From Gilliamella sp. ESL0405 (GTDB lineage: Bacteria; Pseudomonadota; Gammaproteobacteria; Enterobacterales; Orbaceae), in NCBI RefSeq assembly GCF_019469205.1, contig NZ_CP048265.1:1674001-1738000 (forward strand): a stretch of 64,000 nucleotides of DNA, given 5' to 3'. Below the pieces are notes generated by a model. The model did not search any database. It was not told where the DNA came from and saw only the letters and a program-made list of their open reading frames with translations. This document shows, piece after piece, positions 37,157 to 46,940 of the stretch. The position numbers and the translations under genes were made by a program. The number at the start of each line of letters is the position of its first letter. The first letter of the stretch is position 1.

Positions 37157-37975
37157 CTAAGATTCGGCTTTTGGCTGAGCCTGCAAATCCAACATAAGTT
37201 GAATGGTTTTTAATACTGCACTTTCATCATTATAACCGGTAATAAATCTAGCAACCGCTTTGGTTTCATCAAAAGCATTACGCATAGCAAAACTATATTG
37301 AGCCTGCTGGAGCAATTCAATGTCGTTATAACCGTCACCAAATGCCATGGTTTGCCCATAATCAACATTTAATAGTTGTTGTAATTTTTTAATGGTATTA
37401 CCTTTATGCACATTATGTTCTGTAATATCTATCCATGCTGCTTCAGATACCACAATATAGGCTTGGTTTTCATAAGGGGTTAAATGGGTGCGAGTTTGCG
37501 GGCATTGTTGGTTTTCATCGTAAACGGTAATTTTAATAAAATCATCAGTAATAGTTTTAAAATCATCAACTTCAATCATTGCCGCATAAGATTGTCGTAC
37601 TTTTTGTTTTAACCGATCCGGCAAATTGGCTTTAATGGTCGCACCATTTGCAGTACAGGCAATAATAACATGATTTTTATTAACTTGTTCGAGAGTGGCA
37701 ATAATTTGTTGACCTAACTGATTGGCTAAAAATGAGCGGTAGATAAACTCACCATTAAATTTAATTGCCGTCGCACTATCACCAACAATCCAAATTTTAT
37801 CACGATAATCACCAAACAGCTCTTCTACCCGTTCACACTGCTTACCGGTACAAGCGACAAAATGGACACCCTGTTTTGCCATTTGCTCATACACTTTAGC
37901 AAATAACTGTCGATCATAATCGCCCCTGTCGTTTAAAAAAGTACCATCTAAATCACTGATAATTAACTTAATCAT
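37157..37975 (-). CDS. HAD-superfamily (Cof/IIB) sugar-phosphatase
   Basis: 272 aa. Motif I is DLDGTFLNDRGDY near residues 8-20, with the nucleophile and acid/base aspartates. The C2B cap lies between, and motif IV is MAFGDGYNDIELLQQA. This matches the YbiV/YidA/SupH group that dephosphorylates sugar phosphates; exact substrate unknown. It ends 18 bp from the convergent DeoR-family gene. Confidence 0.9.
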   Translation of the reverse strand: MIKLIISDLDGTFLNDRGDYDRQLFAKVYEQMAKQGVHFVACTGKQCERVEELFGDYRDKIWIVGDSATAIKFNGEFIYRSFLANQLGQQIIATLEQVNKNHVIIACTANGATIKANLPDRLKQKVRQSYAAMIEVDDFKTITDDFIKITVYDENQQCPQTRTHLTPYENQAYIVVSEAAWIDITEHNVHKGNTIKKLQQLLNVDYGQTMAFGDGYNDIELLQQAQYSFAMRNAFDETKAVARFITGYNDESAVLKTIQLMLDLQAQPKAES

Positions 37976-38079
37976 ACATTTTTCCTTTCACTTATTTTAC
38001 GAGATAGATCATTACTGTGATTGATTATGCAATTTTATGCAATATTTGGCAAGATTAATGCTTGTTCTATTTCTGATGA

Positions 38080-38289
38080 GTTATTGTAATCCTTATTAAT
38101 AGAGCAATCTCAACGCTATCTTTTAATGGTGTTGATACTGATGATATCTTAAGCATTGATATCACATTTCGGTCAGATGACAAGTCAATAAAACAGCTAA
38201 GTTTAACTGCTAATATCAACAATACATCAACATCGAGCATGGTAAAACGAACAAAATGCTTAGCCACGATTAATAAAACAGTGTTGTAG
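38080..38289 (+). pseudogene. Possible gene remnant without a start codon
   Basis: A 69-codon open frame reads protein-like (TLSFNGVDTDDILSIDITFR, then SDDKSIKQLSLTANINNTST) and ends in TAG, but it has no ATG and an upstream stop. It fills most of the 383-bp gap before the next gene. Probably the tail of a lost gene; chance cannot be excluded. Confidence 0.3.
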
Positions 38290-38358
38290 AAAAAATGAGA
38301 TTCATCTAAACTGTGATCGCTTTTTTTTATAGTCAATGGAAATAAAAAGGAATGTTTT

Positions 38359-38952
38359 ATGACTGACGCAACCAAAAAGAAGATGTCTTTAAGCAAAAAA
38401 ATAGTTATTGCCGGCGTAGGCTTCTTAGTCTTAGCCATTTTTGCCGGTAATAGCAGTGAGAGCAAAAAGGAGTCTGAGCCGGAAATTCAGTATCCCGCTA
38501 ATCAAACTGTTTTAATCGATGCATCATTACTCGCTATTGATAAAGCCAAAAAAGCTGATAATGATATGCAAAAAGGTAATGCGCTAAGAGAAAGAAACAA
38601 AACGATTTGTGCCAATATGGGACCATTAACGGTCGAAGATTGGATTGGAACGGTAAGCAAAATTGATTCCAATTCAGACGGTCTGGGCATTTTAAAGATT
38701 GAGATAGCTAAAAATGTTTATGTCGAAACTTGGAATAACGCAATTTCGGATAGTTTCCATAACACATTAATTCAACCTTCTACACCACTGTTTGATGCTG
38801 TTGCCAACTTAAAGAAAGGTCAAAAAGTGAAATTTTCCGGTCAATTCTTTGATGATAGCGATACTTGTATTTATGAATCAAGTTTGACTTTAGACGGTAA
38901 AGTCAAAGAGCCTGAATTTATCTTTAAATTCTCTAAAGTCAGTCCTTTATAA
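38359..38952 (+). CDS. Membrane-anchored protein of unknown function
   Basis: 197 aa with AAGGA 7 bp before ATG. A lysine-rich N-terminus (TKKKMSLSKK) leads into one TM (IVIAGVGFLVLAIFAG), giving an N-in anchor with the rest outside the cytoplasm. The outer part has a helical region (LLAIDKAKKADNDMQKGNAL) and then a beta-rich segment (VEDWIGTVSKIDS, LKIEIAKNVYVETWN, LKKGQKVKFSGQFF) that looks like an OB-fold. Two cysteines (TICANM and DTCIYE) could pair. Family not recognised. Confidence 0.7.
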   Translation: MTDATKKKMSLSKKIVIAGVGFLVLAIFAGNSSESKKESEPEIQYPANQTVLIDASLLAIDKAKKADNDMQKGNALRERNKTICANMGPLTVEDWIGTVSKIDSNSDGLGILKIEIAKNVYVETWNNAISDSFHNTLIQPSTPLFDAVANLKKGQKVKFSGQFFDDSDTCIYESSLTLDGKVKEPEFIFKFSKVSPL

Positions 38953-38997
38953 TTAGGCTACTTAAGATAATTTGTTCAGTAATCATTACCAATAAAA

Positions 38998-39026
38998 AAA
39001 CCGGAAAACATCATGTTTTCCGGTTT
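38998..39026. terminator. Bidirectional terminator between the 38359 gene and clpB
   Basis: AAACCGGAAAACA pairs with TGTTTTCCGGTTT over a 3-base loop, with A and T runs on either side. Confidence 0.9.
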
Positions 39027-39052
39027 TTATTTTCATTATTCAACCACACAAA

Positions 39053-41623
39053 TTACTGTTTAGCTTCAATATTATCACCGACTAAGTCCAAATGAATGGT
39101 TTTACCCGGTACTAATTTCCCTGCTAAAATTTGTTGAGCTAACGGATTTTCAATCTCTTGTTGAATTGCACGTTTTAACGGCCTTGCACCATAAATTGGA
39201 TCGAAGCCAACTTTCGCAAGCTGTTCTAATGCGGCATCAGAGATTTCTAATTCATAGCCTCGTTCTTCTAAGCGTTTTTCAACATGTGCCAATTGAATTT
39301 TAGCAATCGCTTTAATGTTTTCTTGACCTAGTGGGTGGAAGACCACTGTTTCGTCAATACGATTGATAAATTCCGGTCTAAAGTGTTTAGTGACAACAGT
39401 CATCACTAACGCTTTCATTTCGTCGTAACTTAACTCGACTTGACCTTGAATAAGATCTGAGCCTAAATTAGAGGTCATAATAATTACCGTATTACGGAAA
39501 TCAACCGTGCGACCTTGCCCGTCGGTTAAGCGACCGTCATCTAATACTTGTAATAAAATATTAAAGACATCCGGATGCGCTTTTTCAACCTCATCAAGTA
39601 AAATGACTGAATATGGTCGACGTCTTACCGCTTCGGTTAAATAGCCACCTTCTTCGTAACCAACGTATCCCGGAGGCGCACCAATTAATCGAGCGACTGA
39701 GTGTTTTTCCATAAATTCTGACATATCAATCCGCACCATGGCATCTTCACTATCAAACATAAAGTTTGCCAGTGCTTTACAAAGCTCAGTTTTACCTACA
39801 CCAGTTGGACCTAAGAATAAGAACGATCCGATCGGTTTATTTGGATCAGAAAGCCCGGCACGACTACGACGAATCGCATTAGCCACCGCAACCACCGCTT
39901 CATCTTGACCAATAACACGTTTATGTAACGCATCTTCCATGTGTAGTAATTTATCTTTTTCGCTTTCGAGCATTCTGGAAACAGGAATACCGGTTGCTTT
40001 CGATAATACTTCGGCAATTTCGTTATCGGTGACTTTGTTACGCAATAACTTCATGGTTTTGCCTTCTAACTGTGTTGCTGAGGCAAGTTTCTTTTCCAAT
40101 TCCGGGATTTTGCCATATTGTAATTCTGACATTTTGTTTAAATCACCGGCACGGCGTGCTTGCTCTATTTCAGTGCGAGCTTTCTCCAACTCTGTTTTGA
40201 TAGTTTGAGTGCCCGAAACTGCTGCCTTCTCTGACTTCCATTCTTCTTCAAGTGACGCATATTGTTTTTCTTTCTCAGCAAGTTCATCATTTAGCATCTC
40301 AAGTCGTTTTTTACTTGCATCATCAGACTCTTTCTTAAGCGCTTGTTGCTCAAGTTTTAGCTGAATAATGCGTCTTTCAAGGCGATCTAATGATTCCGGT
40401 TTAGAATCCATTTGCATACGAATGCTCGAAGCCGCTTCATCAATTAAATCGATTGCTTTATCCGGTAACATACGGTCTGAAATATAACGATGCGATAACG
40501 TTGCCGCCGCCACAATAGCCGGATCGGTAATCTGTACGTGGTGGTGAATTTCATAACGTTCTTTCAAACCACGTAAAATGGCAATCGTATCTTCAACACT
40601 TGGTTCAGCCACATAGACTTTTTGGAAACGGCGTTCTAACGCAGGATCTTTCTCAATATATTGACGATATTCATCAAGAGTGGTTGCGCCCACGCAGTGC
40701 AATTCACCACGAGCCAATGCGGGTTTTAACATATTACCGGCATCCATCGCACCATCACTTTTGCCTGCCCCAACCATGGTATGAATCTCATCAATAAATA
40801 GAATGATACGGCCTTCTTCTTTGGCGATATCTTTAAGTACTGCTTTAAGACGCTCTTCAAATTCACCACGATATTTAGCGCCGGCAATCAAAGCACCCAT
40901 ATCTAATGATAAAACACGTTTGTTACGTAACCCTTCCGGTACTTCACGATTAACAATACGCTGTGCTAAACCTTCAACGATAGCGGTTTTACCGACCCCC
41001 GGCTCACCAATAAGTACCGGGTTATTTTTGGTACGACGTTGCAATACTTGTATAGTACGGCGAATCTCTTCATCACGACCAATAACCGGATCGAGTTTGC
41101 CTTGTTCAGCACGTTCGGTTAAATCGATAGTATATTTTTTCAACGCACCACGTTGATCTTCTGCATTAGGATCGTTCACGTTATCATTACCTCTTACTTG
41201 ATTTACCGCCTGATTAAATTTATCTTTCGTCACGCCACTACGTTTAAGTATGTCACTTAAACTGCCTTTATCTTCTAAAGCGGCTAAAATAAATAGTTCA
41301 GATGAGATATAACTATCGCCATTTTTTTGCGATAATTTGTCACAAAGATTTAGTACTCGAATAAAATCTTGTGAAGGTATCACATCACCGCCGGCACCTT
41401 GTACTTGCGGCAAACGATCAATCGCTTGAGTTAATTCTTGTTGTAATAGAGCGATATTAGCGCCAGCCGAAGCTAATAATGGTTTAACACTACTGCCTTC
41501 TTGATTGAGCATGGCGGAAAGTACATGAACAGGCTCGATATATTGATTATCTTTACCTAATGCTAAAGACTGCGCATCAGCTAAAGCTTGTTGAAATTTA
41601 TTTGTGAGTTTGTCTAACCTCAT
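39053..41623 (-). CDS. clpB: Chaperone/disaggregase ClpB
   Basis: 856 aa hexameric AAA+ disaggregase that works with DnaK. Order: N-terminal Clp repeat domain (1-145), NBD1 with Walker A GEPGVGKT near 205, coiled-coil middle domain about 405-520, NBD2 with GPTGVGKT near 604 and [20 protein letters not shown], and a C-terminal domain. Full length, 857 aa in E. coli. A sigma-32-like promoter lies at 41692-41719. Confidence 0.98.
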   Translation of the reverse strand: MRLDKLTNKFQQALADAQSLALGKDNQYIEPVHVLSAMLNQEGSSVKPLLASAGANIALLQQELTQAIDRLPQVQGAGGDVIPSQDFIRVLNLCDKLSQKNGDSYISSELFILAALEDKGSLSDILKRSGVTKDKFNQAVNQVRGNDNVNDPNAEDQRGALKKYTIDLTERAEQGKLDPVIGRDEEIRRTIQVLQRRTKNNPVLIGEPGVGKTAIVEGLAQRIVNREVPEGLRNKRVLSLDMGALIAGAKYRGEFEERLKAVLKDIAKEEGRIILFIDEIHTMVGAGKSDGAMDAGNMLKPALARGELHCVGATTLDEYRQYIEKDPALERRFQKVYVAEPSVEDTIAILRGLKERYEIHHHVQITDPAIVAAATLSHRYISDRMLPDKAIDLIDEAASSIRMQMDSKPESLDRLERRIIQLKLEQQALKKESDDASKKRLEMLNDELAEKEKQYASLEEEWKSEKAAVSGTQTIKTELEKARTEIEQARRAGDLNKMSELQYGKIPELEKKLASATQLEGKTMKLLRNKVTDNEIAEVLSKATGIPVSRMLESEKDKLLHMEDALHKRVIGQDEAVVAVANAIRRSRAGLSDPNKPIGSFLFLGPTGVGKTELCKALANFMFDSEDAMVRIDMSEFMEKHSVARLIGAPPGYVGYEEGGYLTEAVRRRPYSVILLDEVEKAHPDVFNILLQVLDDGRLTDGQGRTVDFRNTVIIMTSNLGSDLIQGQVELSYDEMKALVMTVVTKHFRPEFINRIDETVVFHPLGQENIKAIAKIQLAHVEKRLEERGYELEISDAALEQLAKVGFDPIYGARPLKRAIQQEIENPLAQQILAGKLVPGKTIHLDLVGDNIEAKQ

Positions 41624-41691
41624 ATTATTTATCTCCTGTGCAATAGATTTGGATCAAATGGCGAAGCATTCAATCCATTTGCATGATCACT

Positions 41692-41719
41692 AAATGAGTG
41701 TGGAAGATGAAATTTCAAG
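41692..41719 (-). promoter_or_regulatory. Sigma-32-type heat-shock promoter of clpB
   Basis: On the minus strand CTTGAAA (41713-41719) is followed after 13 bp by ACTCATTT (41692-41699), against the consensus CTTGAAA and CCCCATNT. Position and gene fit heat-shock control. Confidence 0.7.
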
Positions 41720-41912
41720 AGCTGATTGAGAATATTTTTTTACAGAATTTATACAACAAAACAACGCAAATAAGACACAGTTAACCTTGTATTAGAAAAC
41801 GTGATGAAAATCACCGCATCAGTTTACTTAAACTATCATTAAATGACAATTGAAAGATGACAAATCAACGTTTATCGATTATATTAGCCGCTCGTTTTGT
41901 TAGGTCATCTAA

Positions 41913-41950
41913 CCGTGGTTCGTAACCCATCCCACGTAAAAAAACTAGGA
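41913..41950 (+). promoter_or_regulatory. preQ1-I-like riboswitch upstream of queDE
   Basis: CCGTGG...CCACG forms P1 around the loop TTCGTAACCCATC, followed by an A-run and ACTAGGA. This has the layout of the preQ1-I aptamer (stem GG-TTC-N2-A, C-rich loop end, then A-rich tail and CTA). The pairing tail overlaps the AGGA ribosome binding site of queD, 7 bp before its ATG, which suggests translational shut-off by preQ1. Confidence 0.8.
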
Positions 41951-41957
41951 TAATATC

Positions 41958-42380
41958 ATGTTCAAAATAGCTAAAGAGTTTCAATTTGATGCTTGTCATA
42001 TGTTAGACGGGCATAATAAAAAATGTCATAACCTGCACGGTCATACCTATCGCTTATTAGTTGAGATCAGTGGTGAACTTATTACCAGCGGCTCAAGTGC
42101 TGATATGGTCATGGATTACGCTGATTTAAAAGCAATTGTTAAACAACATATTGTTGATCCGCTCGATCATGCTTATTTATACAACCAAAATAACGCTAAC
42201 GAGTGCCGGATTGCCGATTTATTAAAGCAGATGGATCGTAAAATTTTTGCCTTTCCTTGCCGTACAACTGCTGAAGGAATGTGTCAATACATCTTCGATT
42301 GCTTAGCGCAATATCTACCCGTTTCGATGATCAAACTTTGGGAAACCCCGACATCTTACTGCGAGTACCGCCGGAGCTAA
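41958..42380 (+). CDS. queD: 6-carboxy-5,6,7,8-tetrahydropterin synthase
   Basis: 140 aa. Converts dihydroneopterin triphosphate to 6-carboxytetrahydropterin in queuosine synthesis. Zinc histidines are His14 (FDACHML), His27 and His29 (CHNLHGHTY), with catalytic Cys23. The later DPLDHAYL and PTAEG-like RTTAEGMCQYIF blocks are typical. First gene of queDE behind the preQ1-type riboswitch. Confidence 0.95.
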   Translation: MFKIAKEFQFDACHMLDGHNKKCHNLHGHTYRLLVEISGELITSGSSADMVMDYADLKAIVKQHIVDPLDHAYLYNQNNANECRIADLLKQMDRKIFAFPCRTTAEGMCQYIFDCLAQYLPVSMIKLWETPTSYCEYRRS

Positions 42381-42382
42381 AA

Positions 42383-42997
42383 ATGACTGAATTTCGCATT
42401 GTTGAAATCTTCGAATCTTTACAGGGCGAAGGTTACAATACTGGTATGCCGGCAATTTTTATTCGCTTTGCCGGTTGTAATTTAAATTGTGCATGGTGTG
42501 ATACCGATTTTCGCCGATTTAGCCGATTTACCTTAACGCAGCTATTAGCAACGCTTAAGCAGTATCAAAGCAAAAATATTATTATCACCGGCGGTGAGCC
42601 AACTATGGTTAAAGCGTTGCCGGAGCTGCTCTTGTCACTCAAACAAGCCGGTTATTTTATTGCCATTGAGAGTAATGGTCTGGGCAAAGTCGATCTGCTG
42701 ATTGACTATATCGCACTAAGCCCTAAATTTTGCTATCAATCTCGCTATCAAAAAATCGCCCAACCGCTCGCCGATGAAGTGCGAATTGTTGTCGAAAATC
42801 ACCCCGATTTTCTACCATTTTGCCAATATATTGAAAAGCAAATTGATGCAAAACGCTATTATCTTTCCCCTTGTGAAAATAATGGCGTGATGAATATGCA
42901 TGACACTATTACCTTGTTAGGCAAAATTAATGAGGGTCGCGAAAATAATAAATGGCTGTTAAGTTTGCAGACTCATAAATTTGCCGGCATCGAATAA
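42383..42997 (+). CDS. queE: 7-carboxy-7-deazaguanine synthase (radical SAM)
   Basis: 204 aa from the ATG at 42383, 2 bp after queD; GGAG lies in the queD end. The radical SAM cluster motif is C-x3-C-x2-C at Cys32, Cys36, Cys39 (CNLNCAWCDTDF). IVEIFESLQGEGYNTGMPA and the ITGGEPTM SAM-binding block agree with QueE. It makes the deazaguanine ring precursor of queuosine. queC and queF are not in the window. Confidence 0.94.
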   Translation: MTEFRIVEIFESLQGEGYNTGMPAIFIRFAGCNLNCAWCDTDFRRFSRFTLTQLLATLKQYQSKNIIITGGEPTMVKALPELLLSLKQAGYFIAIESNGLGKVDLLIDYIALSPKFCYQSRYQKIAQPLADEVRIVVENHPDFLPFCQYIEKQIDAKRYYLSPCENNGVMNMHDTITLLGKINEGRENNKWLLSLQTHKFAGIE

Positions 42998-43331
42998 TTG
43001 CATTAAAGCCTATTCAGTCGCACGCTTTATCTGACAACTAAAAAACATGTTCGGCAATAGCTAAGAGGCATATCTTGTTTTTATTATTTGAAGCGGATTT
43101 AAATTAATCTTTCAAGCGCCTAAGTGGAACAAGAAGGCGAATTGGATTTGTTATTTTAGCCTTATAGATTGAATCAAAAAATACCGTTTATCAAGATGAA
43201 GTATAAACGATAGGAAAATGAGCTACTGCCGCTTTTATCAGCGATAAAAACGCAATAATCGGAAGACTCTATGTAAGAGCATAATTAGGCTTTCGATATA
43301 AAAAATAATGAAGTTGAATCCAATCGTAATG
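42998..43331. other. 334-bp gap between queE and pgeF
   Basis: No open frame of note, no convincing hairpin terminator, no repeat or RNA gene was recognised on either strand. It may be decayed sequence. Confidence 0.5.
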
Positions 43332-44099
43332 TTATTCAAACCAAATCATCGTTGCCATTCGGCCGGTGGTCTGATCACGACGATACGAAAAGAATTTGTC
43401 TTGCTCGATATAGGTACAATAATCACCACCAAAAATTTTTAAAATGCCCATTGCTTGCAAACGTTGTTTGGCAATTAAATAAAGGTTAGCCAAATATTTT
43501 TGCTGATTTGCATTAATTAATTTAAAAGCCGCACTGGCTTTAGCGTCAACTTGTTCAAAGGCTTGCTTGACTTCTTCCCCGACTTCAAACTTTTGTTGAC
43601 TAATAGCCGGCCCAAGCCACGCTAAAATTTCATTGACCGGACAAGAAAACTTTTTCACGGTTTCTTCTAAAATACCATTACAAAGCCCTCGCCAACCGGC
43701 GTGAGCAGCGGCAACCTCATCGCCTTTGATTGAACAAAAGAGTACCGGCATACAGTCAGCGGTTAACACAACACTTACTTGTTTAGCTTGACTGGTATAA
43801 GAAGCATCTGCTTGAGCTTCGTTTTGATTTATCATGCCGCTCGGGGCTTGAAGGGGAATCGATGAGATATCAAGGACTTTATTACTATGCGTTTGATTTA
43901 ACCAATATGGCTCGCTGGGAATATGCTCGGCTTCAATTATACGCTGACGATTTTGACAAACATCGGTTAAATTATCAGCCGTTCGACTACCTAAATTTAA
44001 GCTATCATAAGGCGCCTTACTGACGCCTCCGATTCGTGTTGAAGTAAATGCCCGAATATTTTTTGGCGCTGACCAGTAGGGGTAAATCGATTTAATCAT
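43332..44099 (-). CDS. pgeF: Peptidoglycan editing factor / LACC1-type purine nucleoside phosphorylase
   Basis: About 255 aa from the ATG at 44097-44099; a TTG 12 bp upstream is the alternative. Family metal ligands are in TADCMPVLF, AAAHAGWRGL and FGGDYCTY; STRIGGVSKAPYDSLNLG starts the domain. The E. coli relative YfiH is implicated in removing wrongly built UDP-MurNAc-L-Ser, and relatives show purine nucleoside phosphorylase/deaminase activity. It overlaps the 3' end of rluD, the conserved pair. Confidence 0.93.
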   Translation of the reverse strand: MIKSIYPYWSAPKNIRAFTSTRIGGVSKAPYDSLNLGSRTADNLTDVCQNRQRIIEAEHIPSEPYWLNQTHSNKVLDISSIPLQAPSGMINQNEAQADASYTSQAKQVSVVLTADCMPVLFCSIKGDEVAAAHAGWRGLCNGILEETVKKFSCPVNEILAWLGPAISQQKFEVGEEVKQAFEQVDAKASAAFKLINANQQKYLANLYLIAKQRLQAMGILKIFGGDYCTYIEQDKFFSYRRDQTTGRMATMIWFE

Positions 44100-44104
44100 A
44101 TTTG

Positions 44105-45079
44105 TTACCAATCTATTTCATCTTTATGAAGTTCTGTATCTTCTTGTAATGCTTGTATTAATTTTTGCATATCATCCGGAATAGGTGCATGCCATTGCAT
44201 TTGTTCACCAGTGACCGGATGAAACAGTTTTAACATAGTAGCATGTAAAGCTTGTCTGTCAAAATTACGTAAAGTTTGAATAAACGATTCACTCGCTCCT
44301 TTTGGCGGTCTTGGACGACCGCCATAGAGAGGATCGCCCACTAAAGGATGCGCTATATGCGCCATATGGACACGGATTTGGTGAGTTCGACCGGTCTCTA
44401 ACCGCAGTCTTAAACGAGTATGTAAGCGGTACTTTTCCATAACACGATAATGGGTAGTAGCAGGCTTGCCGGTTGGAAAAACAGCCATATGAGTGCGTTT
44501 AGTCGGATGACGAGTAATCGGCTGATCGATTGTCCCACCGGCGGTAATAATCCCCATAGCAACCGCTTCATACTCACGTGTAATTTCCCGTAATTGGAGT
44601 GATTCAACCAGATGCGTTTGAGCAACAATGGTTTTAGCCACAACCATAAGTCCGGTGGTATCTTTATCAAGCCGATGCACTATACCCGCTCGTGGTACCC
44701 GTGCTATCTCCGGATAGTGATAAAGCAACGCATTTAAAACCGTACCATTTGGATTGCCGGCACCAGGGTGCACAACAAGGTCACGAGGTTTATTGATAAC
44801 TAAAATATCATCATCTTCATAAACGATATCAAGTGGAATATTTTCCGGTTGATGATAGGTCTCTTCTTCAATTTCAGCATTGATCGTTATTTTTTCACCG
44901 CCCAGTACTTTTTCTTTAGGTTTGTTAACAATATCGTTATTAACCATCACTTTATTGTTAACGATCCAATCTTTAATTCTTGAGCGTGAATAATCGGGAA
45001 AAAGCTCTGATAATGCTTGATCTAAACGCATTCCCAGTTGGCTTGCTTCAATTTCAGTTGATAATTTTAACTCTTGCAT
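44105..45079 (-). CDS. rluD: 23S rRNA pseudouridine synthase RluD
   Basis: 324 aa. An S4 RNA-binding domain (MRLDQALSELFPDYSRSRIK) precedes the catalytic domain, whose aspartate is in HRLDKDTTGL. RTHQIRVHMAHIAHPLVGD follows. It makes pseudouridines 1911, 1915 and 1917 of helix 69. Divergent from bamD over 93 bp, the usual enteric order. Confidence 0.97.
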   Translation of the reverse strand: MQELKLSTEIEASQLGMRLDQALSELFPDYSRSRIKDWIVNNKVMVNNDIVNKPKEKVLGGEKITINAEIEEETYHQPENIPLDIVYEDDDILVINKPRDLVVHPGAGNPNGTVLNALLYHYPEIARVPRAGIVHRLDKDTTGLMVVAKTIVAQTHLVESLQLREITREYEAVAMGIITAGGTIDQPITRHPTKRTHMAVFPTGKPATTHYRVMEKYRLHTRLRLRLETGRTHQIRVHMAHIAHPLVGDPLYGGRPRPPKGASESFIQTLRNFDRQALHATMLKLFHPVTGEQMQWHAPIPDDMQKLIQALQEDTELHKDEIDW

Positions 45080-45172
45080 GTGTAATTTATCTATTTTAAG
45101 CTCATCTGTTTTAGAGTATTATATACTAATCCTAGCCTTTAATGTTTAATTATATTTTGGATTGAAAACTGA

Positions 45173-45967
45173 ATGAAATTACATTTACACTCTTTGTTAG
45201 CTATCGCTCTATGTGGTGCGCTAATAGGCTGTACCTCAACCAAACCCGAAGTTGAATATGTACCAGAGATTGAACTGCACAGTAAAGCTAAATCAGAGCT
45301 TGAAAATGGCAATATCAAATCCAGTATCACGATTTTAGAGGCAATGGATAAAAGCTATCCATTCGGTCCGTACTCCCAGCAAGTGCAACTCGATTTAATT
45401 TATGCCTATTACAAATCTGCTGACTTACCCCTTGCTATAGCCTCGATCGACCGCTTTTTAAAATTGAATCCAACGCATCCAAACATCGATTGGGTTATTT
45501 ATATGCGTGGTATTACCAATATGGCTCAAGACGATAATATGATTCAGGGATGGTTTAACGTTGACCGTTCAGATCGTGATCCAGAATTCGCTGCCGCCGC
45601 ATTTAAAGATTTTACTTATTTAGTTTCCAGTTTTCCAACTAGCCAATATGCAGCAGATGCCAAAAAACGATTAGTCTTTTTGAAAAATCGCATGGCTCGA
45701 TATGAATTAAAAGTAGCCCAATTTTATACTAAACGTGGCGCTTATGTTGCAGTTATCAATCGTGTCACCCAAATGCTGGCAATGTTCCCTGATACAGACT
45801 CAACTAAATCAGCATTATTATTAATGCGTAATGCTTATAACGAACTGGGTTTAGTTGATGAAGCCAAAAAAGTTGATCAACTTATTCAAGCCAATATCGA
45901 AAATATACCAGCTGAAGAGAAAAAATCTTTCTTCTCACGTTTCTTAAGTGTGTTTAATGGTGGCTAA
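45173..45967 (+). CDS. bamD: Outer-membrane assembly lipoprotein BamD
   Basis: 264 aa. Lipobox ALIGC with lipidated Cys20, then TPR repeats (KAKSELENGNIKSSITILEA; YAYYKSADLPLAIASIDRFL; AAFKDFTYLVSSFPTSQYA). FNVDRSDRDPEFA matches the family. BamD is the essential partner of BamA in beta-barrel assembly. Followed by a hairpin at 46012-46039. Confidence 0.96.
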   Translation: MKLHLHSLLAIALCGALIGCTSTKPEVEYVPEIELHSKAKSELENGNIKSSITILEAMDKSYPFGPYSQQVQLDLIYAYYKSADLPLAIASIDRFLKLNPTHPNIDWVIYMRGITNMAQDDNMIQGWFNVDRSDRDPEFAAAAFKDFTYLVSSFPTSQYAADAKKRLVFLKNRMARYELKVAQFYTKRGAYVAVINRVTQMLAMFPDTDSTKSALLLMRNAYNELGLVDEAKKVDQLIQANIENIPAEEKKSFFSRFLSVFNGG

Positions 45968-46011
45968 TATACTCACCAATTAAGGGCAGTTAAAGTTTAT
46001 CAAAACAGTTG

Positions 46012-46039
46012 ATGGCTATTTAAACATTTAAATAGCCAT
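46012..46039. terminator. Hairpin between bamD and the 46078 gene
   Basis: ATGGCTATTTAAA and TTTAAATAGCCAT arms, followed on the plus strand by TGTTTTATC; between convergent genes. Confidence 0.75.
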
Positions 46040-46077
46040 TGTTTTATCACAATGTATAAAAAATAAATGCGCATGAC

Positions 46078-46701
46078 CTACTTTCTGACATAAAGGTAAC
46101 GATTTTCTAAATCATGTGAAGCATTCACTAGAAATTCAGCTGTTTTAGAAGATAAAGTTTGATCCACCGAGATTAATGTAAAATCTGGTTTGAGAACTTG
46201 TTCATGAAGATATTGTGTGAATTCAAAAAATTGATCGATATCTTTTTTGGATAATAGAGCAATTTTCCCCTTTACTGTCAGCATCTTAATACGCTTATTG
46301 TCAAACTCAAGGATAAGTGTTTGATTAACCCAAACAGTGTTTTCGACTTTCAATCTTATTACTTTTTGTAATGCTGACCATTGAAACATTTGATTCAATT
46401 TTTTATGGTCATCAATATTAATCGAATATGAATTGGCATTAATCGTCATTTTTTTACGGAAGAAACTCACAATACTTATAGCAAACAAAAAGATAGAAAA
46501 TAATGCCGGAACAAGCATTCCAATAATATAAATGACCTCAAAGTATTGGTTGGGAATCATCGGCATGATCGCATCAAAGAAAATTACAAATAAATAAGTG
46601 AGACAACAAACGACTAAAAAACCAAAGCACAAAGTGAGTATCATTAAATTTTTAAATGAGCGCCGAGTGAAACAACGAAATTCAAATGTACGATTTTGCA
46701 T
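46078..46701 (-). CDS. Two-TM membrane protein of unknown function
   Basis: 207 aa, AAGGA before the ATG. TM segments lie near residues 19-42 and 57-80; then a basic stretch (SFFRKKMTIN) and a cytoplasmic beta-rich domain (WSALQKVIRLKVENTVWVNQ and following) that looks like a YcxB- or PH-like fold, and a helical end. The pattern is guessed from hydrophobicity and strand periodicity, not from a recognised family. It stands alone between bamD and leuS. Confidence 0.6.
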   Translation of the reverse strand: MQNRTFEFRCFTRRSFKNLMILTLCFGFLVVCCLTYLFVIFFDAIMPMIPNQYFEVIYIIGMLVPALFSIFLFAISIVSFFRKKMTINANSYSINIDDHKKLNQMFQWSALQKVIRLKVENTVWVNQTLILEFDNKRIKMLTVKGKIALLSKKDIDQFFEFTQYLHEQVLKPDFTLISVDQTLSSKTAEFLVNASHDLENRYLYVRK

Positions 46702-46940
46702 TAACTATTCCTTATATTTGTTTTAGAACTATAGTCTAAAGACTTTTTTAATTATATCGATATTGAATAATTTATCTCTTTTTTATGTATATTATTCACT
46801 TTATCTATCTTAACTCATAATAAATATGGATGCTCAAATCATTGTGCTTGATTCACATATCGTTTGTAAAACGTGCCAATAACCAATACAATTAGCAAAT
46901 TATTTTTTATTAGCAATAATAGATAGGACATATATTCATC

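Noticed and set aside
38067-38465. 132-aa minus-strand frame
   Set aside because: It overlaps the start of the well-supported 38359 gene and its ribosome site; probably a shadow.
42998-43331. Hidden small gene between queE and pgeF
   Set aside because: Only very short frames without ribosome sites were seen.
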